A stretch of 64,000 bases of DNA, taken from assembly GCA_032358165.1 (NCBI GenBank), contig JAALGY010000049.1, positions 310,001-374,000 of the forward strand, written 5' to 3'. The DNA is from Diplosphaera chodatii. Lineage: Eukaryota > Chlorophyta > Trebouxiophyceae > Prasiolales > Stichococcaceae. Below are positions 37,401 to 49,152 of the stretch, piece after piece. The translations under genes were made by a program, and so were the position numbers. Position 1 is the stretch's first letter; the number at the start of each line of letters is the position of its first letter. The notes below the pieces were generated by a model that was not told the origin of the DNA, made no database searches, and saw only the letters and a list, made by a program, of their open reading frames with translations.

Positions 37401-38980
37401 CCCCCTCCTAGGGTGTTTAGCCCGCCGCCCAAGGCAATGATGACTCCGCCGCCCCCGTTCACGTGCCCCCCCAAGAAGCCCGGCCAGACCAAGTGCGCTG
37501 CCCTTCTGTTGCAGCCACCGTCCGCACCATGCAATTATGCTCGTTGCTCAAACTGCTGATGTCAGTGCAGTCTAGCAACTCGTGTTGTCCCAAGTCTGAG
37601 TTTCACAGGCTTACCCAGTAGCTGAGCATGCAAATTTGTGTGCAGGTGCCCCGACTGCATCCCCAAAACCAGGGTAACTGCGCCATTGATGTCTCAATAT
37701 GCACTTCCAACTATGCGTGTGCAAGTCCATGTGCTGGCATGCAAGCAGAGCCTGCGATGCATGCATCTTTTGCAGCGCCCCGCGGTATGCACATAGCTGC
37801 AACGATGCCACTCGTATGCCAAGCTCCTCTTTTATGGTGCAGGGGTGCTACAAGGTGCAGAAGTGCGCCGAGTTCAAGGCTGGCTATGCCAAGGTTGGCA
37901 TTCTCTGCAGCACCAGCACAATAAGTGTTTTGATTCTTGCAGTAGAAGCAGCTGCCCCTGGGCAGCTGCACTTCACTGCAGCTTGACTGTTGCATTGATG
38001 CAAGAAGATCATCATCGAGGCGTGCCATTACAGCGATGCAGAGTTGCAGCTGAGCACAACATGTAGTGACATTCATGTCTTCACACTGTCTTGCATGCTG
38101 AGGCGTCGGTTGCACCTGACCAACTCGTAGGTGACACTGAACCCGGAGAAGTGCTTCGACAAGCCGGTGTCATTCGCCGCCTTCGGCTACGAGGGCCAGA
38201 CTGGGAAGGCTGCCGTACGTCTCGATCATTCTGCTGCTCCTGCTGTGTCTCGTAGCGCCGTGTCATCCACGCATGTGTGATGTTCCTCACTCTGTCAACA
38301 TCCAATGTCAACATCATGCATAACTGGCTGATGCAGTGTGGAGTCAGCAAGCCTGGCAAGGGCAAGGGGAAGGGGAAGCAGAAAAGGGAGGCGGCTTCGA
38401 TCGTCGTGAAGTGTGGCACAGTGGTGAGTAGCTGTCCTCAGATCGGCAGTGTGTATGGCTTGCGTCACCCTAGCACAGTTTGTTCACCCATCGTCTGCTT
38501 TGGCTGCTGCTGCGCTCAGGTCACCTTCCTTGGTGTACTGTCTTCAAATCAACGATGCGTTCTGCATCTGACACTTGCTGCCGGTTGGTGGGGGGGCACA
38601 CGAGCATAGTATTGAGATCAGACCTGCAGCGCATCACCGCCACTCTTTCCACTGTTTGTGCCGCAGGTCGAGCTGTACCTGCAGGACAACAGCTTCTACA
38701 ACAAGGACGGCCAGCTGGTGAGCTGCTGCAGTGCTTGATTCTGAGCAAGCCGCATAGCCGCCCATGTGCTGCTGCCTTCCTTGTTTCCACATGCAGCCAG
38801 ACACCTCAGCTGGTGTGAGGTGCTCCGTCCGTGACCATGCAGGCCCTGCCCTTCAACAACCCCTGCAAGAAGCAGTGCGGCGGCTTCGCGCCCTGCACGC
38901 TGTGCGGTGGCAGAAGCTACCGCTTCAGGATCACGTGCAATTGTAAGAAGACGTGCGGCAAGAACTGCTGGAAGGACTAG
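34432..38980 (+). CDS. Gene B: two-module secreted Cys-rich protein with long proline rod
   Basis: Paralogue of gene A, 614 aa in 15 exons: 34432-34483, 34883-34976, 35257-35326, 35500-35600, 35807-35881, 35995-36013, 36186-36230, 36410-36481, 36615-37492, 37646-37673, 37843-37893, 38131-38214, 38337-38423, 38667-38717, 38843-38980; all phases close. The signal peptide MQRSSILLLAVALLG is near-identical to that of A, and introns 1-8 fall at the same places. Module 1 has KKCFGRTPITYIAVAY, LYLQSSKLYN and NDPCSSKCDKTKPCNTCGPY. The 878-nt exon 9 encodes the rod, mostly the 19-aa repeat GLRLATPPPKATGAGTPPP. Module 2 has EKCFDKPVSFAAFGY, a Gly/Lys-rich insertion, VELYLQDNSFYN and NPCKKQCGGFAPCTLCGG, ending CNCKKTCGKNCWKD. 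Prolines in the rod would be candidates for hydroxylation and O-glycosylation. The family is unknown to me; a cell-wall or matrix role is inferred. Confidence 0.9.
36911..37366 (+). repeat. Eight tandem 57-bp repeats in the gene B rod
   Basis: Units begin CCTGCGCCTGGCGACGCCGC at 36911, 36968, 37025, 37082, 37139, 37196, 37253 and 37310, differing at only one or two synonymous positions (CCGCCT versus CCGCCG). Two more divergent units lie just upstream. Each encodes GLRLATPPPKATGAGTPPP. The near-identity implies recent slippage or unequal exchange, so rod length is likely polymorphic. Confidence 0.95.
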
Positions 38981-40235
38981 AGGGGCCCTCCCGTACAGCC
39001 GCAGGGCAGCGGCAGATCGCCCTGCACACCCTATTTAAAGGCATCTGATGACCGCCACTGGACACCGTCAGCAGCCATCATGAGCGTGGAGACTGTTCAG
39101 GCCAGCTGCCATTCGACGCACCTAGATTTACGACCAGCTGCACAAGGACTGCCATGCGAGGGTTCACACATTGCAAGCGCCACTGAGGTGCACTCTGCAG
39201 GCTGCCTGCAGCAGATGGGTTGCGCAAGGCATGGTCAGTCACGGGGTTACTGCTAGTTTAGGGCTTGGGGCTGCAGGCCTGCACTGGCGGATGGATCTTG
39301 CAGTACCCTCATATTGCTATTGGCACTGAGCAAGTGTGTGGCACTGTGCCAGCATCGTGCCAGCACCGCTCTTGCCGCATGCTGTTTGAGGCATGTGTGT
39401 GGTCGGAGCGTGTGGTCAGGAGCGAGGTCTTCATTCATCCAGTAGTGGTGTTGGTTTACACATCGATCATAACATCCATGTGCAGGCAGTCGGGGTCTGA
39501 GACGAACTTGGTTAGTTGAGATCTAGAGATGCATGGCAGTCGTTGCTCTACTCTGGTCATTGGCGCCTGCCAGCTACGTTCTGATTGAATTGTGAATGGA
39601 TCTATCAATTGATTGCGCATGGCATTGCTTGCAGACGATCCCAGACGTTGGTTGTGTAATACATCGCTTTCAAGCTTTTGGTGATGGGCAGATAGACCAC
39701 ACACAGCATGTGTCATCGGTTATGCTGCAGCACCTCTGCCTCTACCTATCTACTCATCGACACCTCAGCCGCCATTGCGTCACGGCTACGACATGCCTCC
39801 GACGAACTGATGACTTTTCTTGGTTCCCGTCACAAACCATGTTCACAACAGCAGTAGGAAGATGTGGCACATGCATGATAGTGGTAGCAGCGGCGAGTAG
39901 TAGGCCACTCCACTGCTTTGATGCACGAGACCTGCACAAGTTAGATGCTGCACAGCCTGGGAAAGCAAACCGAGTGGTGGCCGGTGGCATCTGACCGCAC
40001 TGCCAGTGCACTACCTGGCTACCATGCCAACCATGCCCTTCTGGAACAACACTGGCTGCACACGACTGCAACAGGGCACACCATTGCTACAGGGCATCCT
40101 CTTCACAAGCTTTGGCCTCGCAGCATGCAGGTCGCGACGCTCTTTGCACATCCTTATCTGAACTTGCATGCGCCTGCAAACGTATAAGTGTGCTGTGCCG
40201 CATTGCCCTAGGCAGTCTGGTGGACGCAGTTGCAG
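38981..40235. other. Intergenic region after gene B
   Basis: No supported exon; long frames near 39.6 kb have no domain. It would be the place expected for the 5' part of a G-patch gene copy if the duplicated unit were complete, but I find none of its conserved blocks here. Confidence 0.45.
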
Positions 40236-41321
40236 TGCAGGTGCATTGTTTCATGTCAGCGGCCTGAGGATTGGGATCTGTGCATGTGTATGCCGCTGTG
40301 TGCACGGCGACGTCCAGCCATCAGGATGTACGTGGTTGTTTCTGCTGAGCTGACAGTGCTCGTGGCACCTCAGAATAGCAAGTACAAAGTCACACACTGG
40401 CATGTGCCGTGCTCTGCTTCCTGCTGCAGCATGCGGCTGCAGCCTGGGCAGCATGCTGCGATGCACACGCCGGCTCCTACACGGCTAGCCGGCGGTCCAA
40501 TTGTGGTCAGCGATGGTCACGGGTGATGGACGCCTGGCTGTGGCGGCAGACGCGGAGCATGGGAAGGTACACCACCGCTCAAGTGTGTTGCCATGCCAGC
40601 TGAGTGTACATGATGGCCTGCTGCCCTGTCCACGCTGCTTGGCCAACACAGCAGCAGCAACGTGTTTATGTTGCATAAGTTGGCCTCTGCAGTGCCTGCG
40701 GCGTCTCCACTCCGTGCAGACGCCTCAGCTGGTCCCTCAACAGCCGTACTGGAGATGCTGGGTGATCTGGACGCCCCAGCGCCGTTCAGGTGCACTTGCT
40801 CTGCTGCGGCCACACCGACCGGCAGCGCTCCAGCATACCGGGGCGTCCACCCCAGGGGTGGCCGCAGCGGGCAACCCCAGACTGCACAGCTCATGGCTCC
40901 TGCCAACATACGTCCGCGCATTGCGCATGGCAGGATGCCGCTGCTGCAGGTGAAACCACGGTCCTGCCCGCTGCGCAATGCACCCCGCAGCCTGGGCGGC
41001 ATCTGCGGAGCTGCAGCTTGAAGGTTCTGTGCCCGGCCACCCGTGCCCCGCTGTTCTGCAGGAAAGGTGCGCTCAGTCAGCAGCATGTCTGCTGTGCAGC
41101 TGCAGGCTGCTGCCTGAGGGGTGCAAGTCCGATGCATTGGCCAGGCAACACTCAGGAGGCATTGATTGAGGAGCTATGTCGGAGTTGCGGAGACTGAACT
41201 GCCAGGCACTTGACACACTCCTCATCATGACCAATGTCCAGAGGATGATTGTGTGCAGCTGTTGCTGCAGGTGGCCATCAAGGCCGCCATGGCCAAGTTC
41301 GACGCCCAGGAGATTGTGTAG
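40236..41321 (+). pseudogene. Tail fragment of the duplicated G-patch gene region
   Basis: From about 40236 onward the DNA is closely similar to 52240-53300 (for example GATTGGGATCTGTGCA, GCAGCCTGGGCAGCATGCTG, SAGPSTAVLEMLGDLD at about 40720-40770, and the last exon VAIKAAMAKFDAQEIV ending TAG at 41319-41321). The 5' blocks of the gene (coiled coil, Tudor, G-patch) are absent. It is either a truncated duplicate or the 3' end of a gene whose 5' exons I cannot see. The stop codon retained here is lost in the 53.3-kb copy. Confidence 0.55.
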
Positions 41322-41449
41322 CGCGGAGGAGGGTGGTGACACGCACCACGGTTCACAGTGCACAGCGGCAGGCATGCTGGCATACGCAGAGGTGCCTCAT
41401 GGCTGGGACGCATGAGTCACAGCGTGTCAACGGCATAGTCATGTAAGGG

Positions 41450-43298
41450 CAGCTGGTGGGGCGCCTGGCAGCGAGCAATGCACTGCGGCTGGCGTCTGGC
41501 GGCGGCAGTGCTCTAGACGCACACAGTTTCGCACCCAGCATCTTGCTAGAGTAGCAGAATGTCCAGAGCCACAGACGTCATATGTACGAGGTGGTCACGG
41601 GCCTGCCGTCCGGTATGCCACGCTGTTGCGGCCATACTTTGCATGCCATGAGGTGCTGCGTGGCGTGTGGCTGCCTGGGCCTCATCTGTGCTCTGCACCT
41701 TGCAGTAGGCTGTAAATAGCATGCTTCAACCAAGTGGTCAGGACCAGTACCAGCTGTACTGTGCCGCCATCGTCGCTGCCGCCGCCACCACTGCCGCGGT
41801 TGTGTTCATGTTGTGGCATGTGTCCCAATCACGGCGCCGCGGTCGGCAGGTACAAAAGTTGCAGCGGCATACTCAGCACCGTGCCACCCTAGAGTAGCAG
41901 GTTTTTGACACCCGTCGTGTAGGTGTGAGCCGGGCGATTCTTCCCACCCCTCGAGGGATATGAGGTAGGATGCAGATCTGCCCAAAAAGCCTGGCGACGC
42001 ACACAATCCGCACTTTCAACCCGTCCGCAAGCTGCTCATCAGCAGGCGCGAACCCTGACACCGAGCCTCTGGCCGCATACAGGTGTGCATACCCTCTATT
42101 TGCCGTGCATAAGGCCATACCATGTGCCTGCCTGCTCAGCCCAGGGTGTGAGCAACATCTATCGCGCATGGCACAGAGCCGGTCGTGGGCCAATATGCGC
42201 ATATGATTTGCTAGAACTCGCGTATGCATACAGCCCGTTATGTGCGTGGGGTGTCGTGCTGCGCTGTTGCTTCGCTTTTGCCCATGCAAGCACTATGGAG
42301 CGCTCATGCGGCTCACGCGACCAAACGAGGTTCACCCCTGGGCCGTGGACATAAAAACTCAATGTCATGACATCTTAAACTGTGCCACCCCGCGCGACGG
42401 CGAAGCGTGCACTGTCGGTAGGGTGCGCATGAAATTGTCGCGAGCCACCAGATAGACCACCGGCTTCCTTTAACCGGTTTTGTGCGCCAACCTCAGCAGA
42501 CAGGTGCCGAGCAACTTAGTATTAGACATTCAAGGTTGATTTGTGTGGCTGAACCTCCATAAGACGATGAGATAGAGCGAGGTGCACCTCTGTCGTTGGC
42601 GGCCCAATTACGTCAGCACCGTGTGCAGGTGCAGCCCACAACCTGCACACGCCGTTGGTCTTGCGACGCGATATCACACAGTTTGCGGCGAACGGCTCGT
42701 TCTGGGACCGCCGGCGATAGACTCGTGCATCGTCACAGCTGGCTGGACCTGTTCAGAAGTTGGGTGTCGGAGGGGACGCCCGAGAATGGGAAGCTGGGGC
42801 GGTGACCTCTGTGTAACGCACGAGCCGTATGAAGCTGCTTGAAAACGCTTTAAGCCTGCCGGGAAGGGTCGAGCAAACCTGAGCAAACCTGTGCACTGCC
42901 GCGTGGGCGGCAAACTTGTTCGAGACGACGGCATTTGCTATTTGATTACATCATCGCGCCAGCGCGTCAACAAGTGCACAGGCGACAGCGTCGCAAACAG
43001 CGGGCAATCACATTGTTTGAGACCGCACTGTGTGGTGCATGGGGCTGCAATACTCTCGTGTACTGTTCAAGTGAGCGCGATCACCAGATCCGCGATCTCT
43101 TCGCCTGAAGCGAGGGACTGAATACATACAGGATCCCGAGTTGCACCGCACTCCATGCACTGTTGGCATCCGGTGTCAACCGCTGCGAGGTTCTTCACTC
43201 AAGCTTCAACACAATCTGACAGCTTCTGATGCCACTCAGCCTCCCTTCAGCTGCAGGCACAGGCGTCCACCGAGGTGTCACGTCATCATCACGTCATC
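41450..43298. repeat. Duplicated upstream spacer, copy 1
   Basis: Similar in order along most of its length to 60170-61956. Shared landmarks include AATGTCCAGAGCCACAGACG, GGCATACTCAGCACC, AAAAGCC[T/G]GGCGACGCAC, GAGATAGAGCGAGGTGCACC, CCGTATGAAGCTGCTTG (with GCTG in copy 2) and the segment leading into the signal-peptide exon. Copy 1 precedes gene C, copy 2 precedes gene E. No conserved reading frame runs through both, so it is probably the promoter-bearing spacer duplicated with the gene. Confidence 0.75.
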
Positions 43299-46200
43299 AT
43301 GCGCCTCAACACCTCGCTCTTGATCCTGGGCCTGGTCCTTGGTGCGGCATCACGCCTCCCTGCAATCATCTCTGGTTTATTCTGTTTCATGATCACCATG
43401 CCAGAGGACAGCCCCTGATTGCGTGTGGCAGCACAAGGTTGTCAGGTAGCTAAACCGCGCTGCGCCCACCATCCTCTCGAAACCGATTCGATCCGCAGCA
43501 AATGGAACATGTTGGCCCTTCACTGTGTGGACAGCATATGAGGTGTGGGTAAGCATCACGCGAGGTCGCTGGGATGTGCCTTCGAGCATACCGTGCGATG
43601 TTGCTCCGCTACTGCAGAGTGACATACCGTCGTCAGTCTGAGCACGGAACCTGCACCTGGCGGCACTACATTGGCGTGGTTCCCACGGACTGCAAGCTTT
43701 GTTGCAGGGTCGCTTGCCGTGGCGCACGCCAGCCGCGAGCTGCTGGATGACAAGAAGGAGGACAAGAGGAAGTGCTACCCCAGGAAGCACCAGAAGAAGT
43801 GAGTCTGTGGTTGCTATGCTGTCTTCGCTCTTGACTCACCTGGCAGCTTGTTGCGACCTCACCCTCTGACGCAGATGCCTGTCGTCGCCGCTACTGAGCT
43901 TCTGAACCGCACCCGCTACATCTTGTGATTGCACCGGTGCCGCGCGCATGGCATCGTGATGATGATTTGCTGTCGGTGACGTGGCAAGCCAGGCCTGCTT
44001 GGCCTGCAGGTGCCCCAAGGGCTACGTCGAGGACTGCCTCAAGACCAAGTCCTACCATGGCTACGTCAAGGTGGCGCCTCTGCTCCCGCTCACGCATCCC
44101 AGACTCGCTCCTGCTGGCTCCTGTGACCACTTCCCTGCGCACGCTCTGCTTCGCATCATATCATGCTGTTGTGCATGCTCAGTACTGCAGGGTGCGGGTG
44201 CCTGCAACCCGGATGCCTTTCAAGCTGCATTGTGACACAGTAGCCTGCTGCATTTGCACTGCACATGCCCAGCGGTCGTGTCCACCCGCAGAGGGGTCCT
44301 GCTGCCGTGACGACCCAGAAGCGCAGCCCGCTGCTCACTGCGCAGCAGGACCGCGAGCTGACCTGCCGCTCAGCTGCCGTGCACGCAGGTGTCCAAGAAA
44401 ACGTGCTTCAACGACAAGTACAGCAAGGACACCTACGCGATCTCCTACACCAACAAGGAGGGCCATCCCGCGTGCACTGACGGGTGCGCCGACATGTCCG
44501 CTGCCGCTGGCCGTACACACTTGCCCACGCCACCATCAGGCTGCGCAGCCACGCCCTGCCCGCACTGCATTGCATCAGCCCGCAATCTACCTGCGGTCTG
44601 CAGCAACCAGCAGCTGTGGCTTGCTGGCCCCGAGCGAGCCTGCAGTGCTGCGCTGTGCCTCCGCCCGGCCACCGCATACTGCGCGGTTTCATGCCAGCGC
44701 TGCGCTTCTGTGTCGTGAGCCTGTCGCTGACTGGTGTGCAGGTACACCGACTTTTACGCCAAGTGCAACACATACGTGAAGCTGTACATCGTCGACGCCA
44801 AGTACTACAACAAGAACGGCAAGAAGGTGTGCCATATACACCAGCTGCACGGCCTTGCAGCTTGCCTGCTGCTGCTGCTGCTGCGTTCCCTCCGCGCAGG
44901 CTGCTCCGTTGACAGTGCCCGGACTTGCAATCTGCAACAACACATGTCGTGTTACATGTGCAGTTTGGTGTCAACACGTAATCACAGTGGCAGGACATGC
45001 TGGTGACTGAATATCTGGTGCAACTTGTGTCGGACCTGCAGTACTACCTGCCGAAGGAATGCAAGGACAAGTACAACCACTACAAGCCCTGCAGCGTCTG
45101 CGACTACAACTCGGTGGGTCCCTGCCCCTCTGCACACGGATCAGCATGCTTGGGAACACGCAGTGGCGGATGCGGTACCATTGGCAGCGGCAGCCACTCT
45201 GTGGTGGTCCCAGCATGTTGCTTGAGGCAGGAACGTGCACAGCTGCCAGCAGTGCTACCTGCCTGCCTTGGCCCCCTTTGGCAGCCTGCCATTGCGTGCG
45301 ACGACAGCTGTCGTCGAAGATAGATGTCCCGGCTGAGCAGCACAGTCATCAGCAGCCAGGCAGTGTGCTGCGCTCGCTGCCCCTCCGACAGAGCAGCAGC
45401 GACTGACGCAGACTCTTGCTGATGCACCCTGCGCAGTTCAAGGTCAAGTGCAAGAAGGACGAGGAGTACAAGCCGTACTACCCCAAGGATAAGGAGTACA
45501 AGCACGAGAACGAGTACAAGGTGCGCCTGCAGTGTTCAAATCGACTCTTCCTGCGATCGCCCAGTAGTGCTGCTGGGCATGCATGGCTGTGCGACCTGCG
45601 GTCAAGCTGTGTGTCAACCGCCTAGCTAGCTAGCTCATTGACCTCGCTGTCGCACAGCGACATATGCCACCGCCCCTGGCCGAGCATTGTGAGCGCATGT
45701 CTATGTCCTACACGTGCAATGAACAGCGTCAGCGCGGGTGTGTTGACCATGTGTGATGGAGTCCCCTAGATTGCGAGCATCCCGCTGTTGCACACAGCAG
45801 CACCCATCGACTGAGGAAAGTGCAGCAATTGGTACAGGAGAAGAAGGACAACGACAAGAAGGACGAGGAGTACAAGCACGAGAAGGAGTACAAGGTGCGC
45901 CTGCAGTGCTCAAACAGGCTCTTCCTGCAATCGCCCAGTAGTGCTGCCGGGCATGCATGGCTGTGCGACCTGCGGTCAAGCTGTGTGTCAACCGCCTAGC
46001 TAGCTAGCTCATTGAGCTCGCTGTCGCACAGCGCCATATGCCACCGCCCCTGGCCGAGCATTGTGAGCGCATGTCTATGTCCTACACGTGCAATGAACAG
46101 CGTCAGCGCGGGTGTGTTGACCATGTGTGATGGAGTCCCCTAGCTTGCGAGCATCCCGCTGTTGCACACAGCAGCACCCATCGACTGAGGAAAGTGCAGC

Positions 46201-48133
46201 AATTGGTACAGGAGAAGAAGGACAACGACAAGAAGGACGAGGAGTACAAGCACGAGAAGGAGTACAAGGTGCGCCTGCAGTGCTCAAACAGGCTCTTCCT
46301 GCAATCGCCCAGTAGTGCTGCCGGGCATGCATGGCTGTGCGACCTACGGTCAGGCTGTGTGTCAACCGCCTAGCTAGCTAGCTCATTGAGCTCGCTGTCG
46401 TACAGCGCCATATGCCACCGCCCCTGGCCGAGCATTGTGAGCGCATGTCTATGTCCTACACGTGCAATGAACAGCGTCAGCGCGGGTGTGTTGACCATGT
46501 GTGATGGAGTCCCCTAGCTTGCGAGCATCCCGCTGTTGCACACATCGACTGAGGAAAGTGCAGCAATTGGTACAGGAGAAGAAGGACAACGACAAGAAGG
46601 ACGAGGAGTACAAGCACGAGAAGGAGTACAAGGTGCGCCTGCAGTGCTCAAACAGCCTCTTCCTGCAATCGCCCAGTAGTGCTGCTGGGCATGCATGGCT
46701 GTGCGACCTGCGGTCAGGCTGTGTGTCAACCGCCTAGCTAGCTAGCTCATTGAGCACGCTGTCGTACAGCGCCATATGCCACCGCCCCTGGCCGAGCATT
46801 GTGAGCGCATGGCTATGTCCTACACGTGCAATGAACAGCGTCAGCGCGGGTGTGTTGACCATGTGTGATGGAGTCCCCTAGCTTGCGAGCATCCCGCTGT
46901 TGCACACAACAGCGGCCATCGACTGAGGAATGCGCAGCAATTGGTACAGGAGAAGAAGGACAACGACAAGAAGGACGAGGAGTACAAGCACGAGAAGGAG
47001 TACAAGGTGCGCCTGCAGTGCTCAAACAGCCTCTTCCTGCAATCGCCCAGTAGTGTTGCTGGGCTGGGCATGCATGGCTGTGCGACCTGCGGTCAAGCTG
47101 TGTGTCAACCGCCTAGCTAGCTAGCTCATTGACCTCGCTGTCGCACAGCGCCATATGCCCCCTGGCCGAGCATTGTGAGCGCATGGCTATGTCCTGCACG
47201 TGCAATGAACAGCGTCAGCGCGGGTGTGTGACCATGTGTGATGGAGTCCCCTAGCTTGCGAGCATCCCGCTGTTGCACACAGCAGCGGCCATCGACTGAG
47301 GAATGTGCAGCAATTGGTACAGGAGAAGAAGGACAACGACAAGAAGGACGAGGAGTACAAGCACGAGAAGGAGTACAAGGTGCGCCTGCAGTGCTCAAAC
47401 AGGCTCTTCCTGCAATCGCCCAGTAATGCTGCTGGGCTGGGCACGCATGGCTGTGTGACCTATGGTCAAGCTGTTTGTCAACCGCCTAGCTAGCTGGCTA
47501 GCTCATTGAGCTCACCGTCGCACGGCGCCATATGCCACCGCCCCTGGCCGAGCACTGTGAGCGCATGGCTATGTCCTGCACGTGCAAATGAACAGCGTCA
47601 GCGCGGGTGTGTTGACCATGTGTGATGGAGTCCCCTAGCTTGCGAGCATCCCGCTGTTGCACACAGCAGCGGCCATCGACTGAGGAATGTGCAGCAATTG
47701 GTACAGGAGAAGAAGGACAACGACAAGAAGGACGAGGAGTACAAGCACGAGAAGGAGTACAAGGTGCGCCTGCAGTGCTCAAACAGGCTCTTCCTGCCAT
47801 CGCCCAGTAGTGCTGCTGGGCTGGGCATGCATGGCTGTGCGACCTACGGTCAGGCTGTGTGTCAACCGCCTAGCTAGCTAGCTCATTGAGCTCGCTGTCG
47901 CACAGCGCCATATGCCACCGCCCCTGGCCGAGCACTGTGAGCGCATGGCTATGTCCTGCACGTGCAAACGAACAGCGTCAGCACGGCTTTGCTGACCGCT
48001 TTCTATGGAGTTCCCTAGCTTGCGAGCATCCCGCTGTTGCACACAGCAGCGCCCATCCACTGAAGAGGTGTGTGGCATCTGGTATATATAGGAGAAGGAT
48101 GACGACAAGTACAAGTACAAGTACAAGAACTGA
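43299..48133 (+). CDS. Gene C: one-module secreted protein with tandem-exon Lys-rich tail
   Basis: Predicted secreted protein of 304 aa if all exons are used: 43299-43341, 43708-43798, 44010-44070, 44389-44483, 44742-44826, 45042-45113, 45437-45520, six 57-nt exons (45838-45894, 46212-46268, 46576-46632, 46950-47006, 47323-47379, 47707-47763) and 48092-48133. Phases close. The signal peptide is MRLNTSLLILGLVLG with likely cleavage after AVAHA. The single module runs CPKGYVEDCLK, SKKTCFNDKYS, YAISYTNKEG, FYAKCNTYVKLYIVDAKYYN, then PKECKDKYNHYKPCSVCDYN, matching the modules of A and B in order and intron position. The tail is Lys/Glu/Tyr-rich: FKVKCKKDEEYKPYY, then EKKDNDKKDEEYKHEKEYK repeated six times, then EKDDDKYKYKYKN. 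Such a tail could be cross-linked or bind polyanions; that is inference. TGTAA follows 38 nt after the stop. Confidence 0.87.
45521..48091 (+). repeat. Tandem exon-intron array inside gene C
   Basis: Seven successive introns (307-328 nt) and six exons form a direct repeat with a period of 364-384 bp. Each unit starts GTGCGCCTGCAGTGCTCAAA, contains CTAGCTAGCTAGCTCATTGA and GTGTTGACCATGTG-type blocks, and ends at a GGTACAG acceptor. Exons 8 to 13 encode the same 19 residues. Intron identity is high; differences are scattered single bases and short indels. The last intron is the most divergent, and exon 7 shares its 3' 12 codons with the unit, which suggests the array grew from that exon. Confidence 0.95.
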
Positions 48134-49152
48134 GCGAGCAGACAGGACCACTCCACGTCACCCACACGTGTGTAACGTCCCATCAGTCAGAAGGGGATGT
48201 GACGCTGAAGCTGCGCTCAGTTCCGGCAGTCAGCAACGCCAACAATCCCATAATGGAGGCGATCCACTTCCACAGTTTTGGCAACAGTCTCTGATGGCAA
48301 CTGCTGCAACGGTATGCTGCACTGAACAGCCACCGCAGCAACCATTCTTTGACATTTGTTACAGCTTAAGATGCGTGGTGGTACACGGAGGAATACCTTC
48401 TTGCGTTCCCGTGCTTGCATTTGAGCTAATGATTGCCACAGTATCACACTGCCTGCGATGACGGCCATTGAGTCGATTTTGAGCAGGTTTGAGCAAATGC
48501 TGCATTTGCTGCATGTGTTGCGTATCCAGCGTACCCAGGGGCTGCCCTGGTTGCCTGGTCTGCCTCATATGCTGTGGTAGTGCTTGGGTTGGATATTTGT
48601 GGATGGTACGACGAGTACCGGTGGTGGCTGGCCGGACCCTTGTTTCTTTGTAAAACTGCCGATTCTTGCTGCATGCCAAGTGCGGTGCAGTGCATGATGA
48701 TCGGCTTAGTCGCCATAGCATCTGAGCACATTGAGCACATCTAGACGGTGCGGAATGAGGGCTGATCTTCACAGTAGATCGCAGCAGGAGAGTTGTCCAG
48801 GCACAGCATGGGAGGCCCTGCAGCAACCTTAACCACTGGGCTTCATCTGATGCCACTGGCACTCTGGCACTCTTCCTTGGGGGTGCACAGTTGCTGTGTT
48901 TCGGCCCGCAGTACCCACCTGCAGGCTCGACAGCGCTCGGCGGTTGACCAGCTGCTCTGCCAGAAGGCTCGTCGATGACGGATTTCTCACTGCAACATGA
49001 TCATGTGGTGTGCAAATGTGACACGTGGACCAAAGGCTGCTGCAACACTCTCATGGTACATTTTGTCACGACATCGTGATTTGGTCCGCCCATCAAGGCT
49101 AAGCGGGGTGGTCACTGCCAGAGTTGAGATACCCCAAGTCCGTTGTGCAGCA
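48134..49152. other. Intergenic region between gene C and G-patch pseudogene
   Basis: Contains the gene C 3' UTR with TGTAA at 48171-48175. The right part (from about 48810) resembles 58145-58460 upstream of the second G-patch copy (GATGCCACTGGC versus GATGCAACTGGC; CGGCGGTTGACCAGCTGCTC versus CAGCAGTTGACAGGGAGCTG). No exon is supported. Confidence 0.55.
48171..48175 (+). terminator. Poly(A) signal TGTAA of gene C
   Basis: TGTAA is the usual chlorophyte polyadenylation signal. This one lies 38 nt after the gene C stop codon, a plausible distance. Confidence 0.5.

Noticed and set aside
36512..37534. A 340-codon minus-strand open frame opposite the gene B rod
   Set aside because: It is the reverse reading of the 57-bp proline-rod repeat; the sense strand has matched splice sites and homologous modules on both sides, the antisense frame has neither.
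21032..38980. Naming genes A and B pherophorins
   Set aside because: The globular-rod-globular layout is similar, but the conserved pherophorin-domain pattern is not visible in either module, and the C-terminal Cys/Lys-rich end is different.
45701..47828. A set of similar 60-100-codon frames on both strands repeated every 370 bp
   Set aside because: They are shadows of the tandem exon-intron array of gene C; their repetition reflects the DNA repeat, not separate genes.
45521..48091. CRISPR array or satellite DNA
   Set aside because: The periodic unit is too long, contains a coding exon with matching splice sites, and lies inside a eukaryotic gene.
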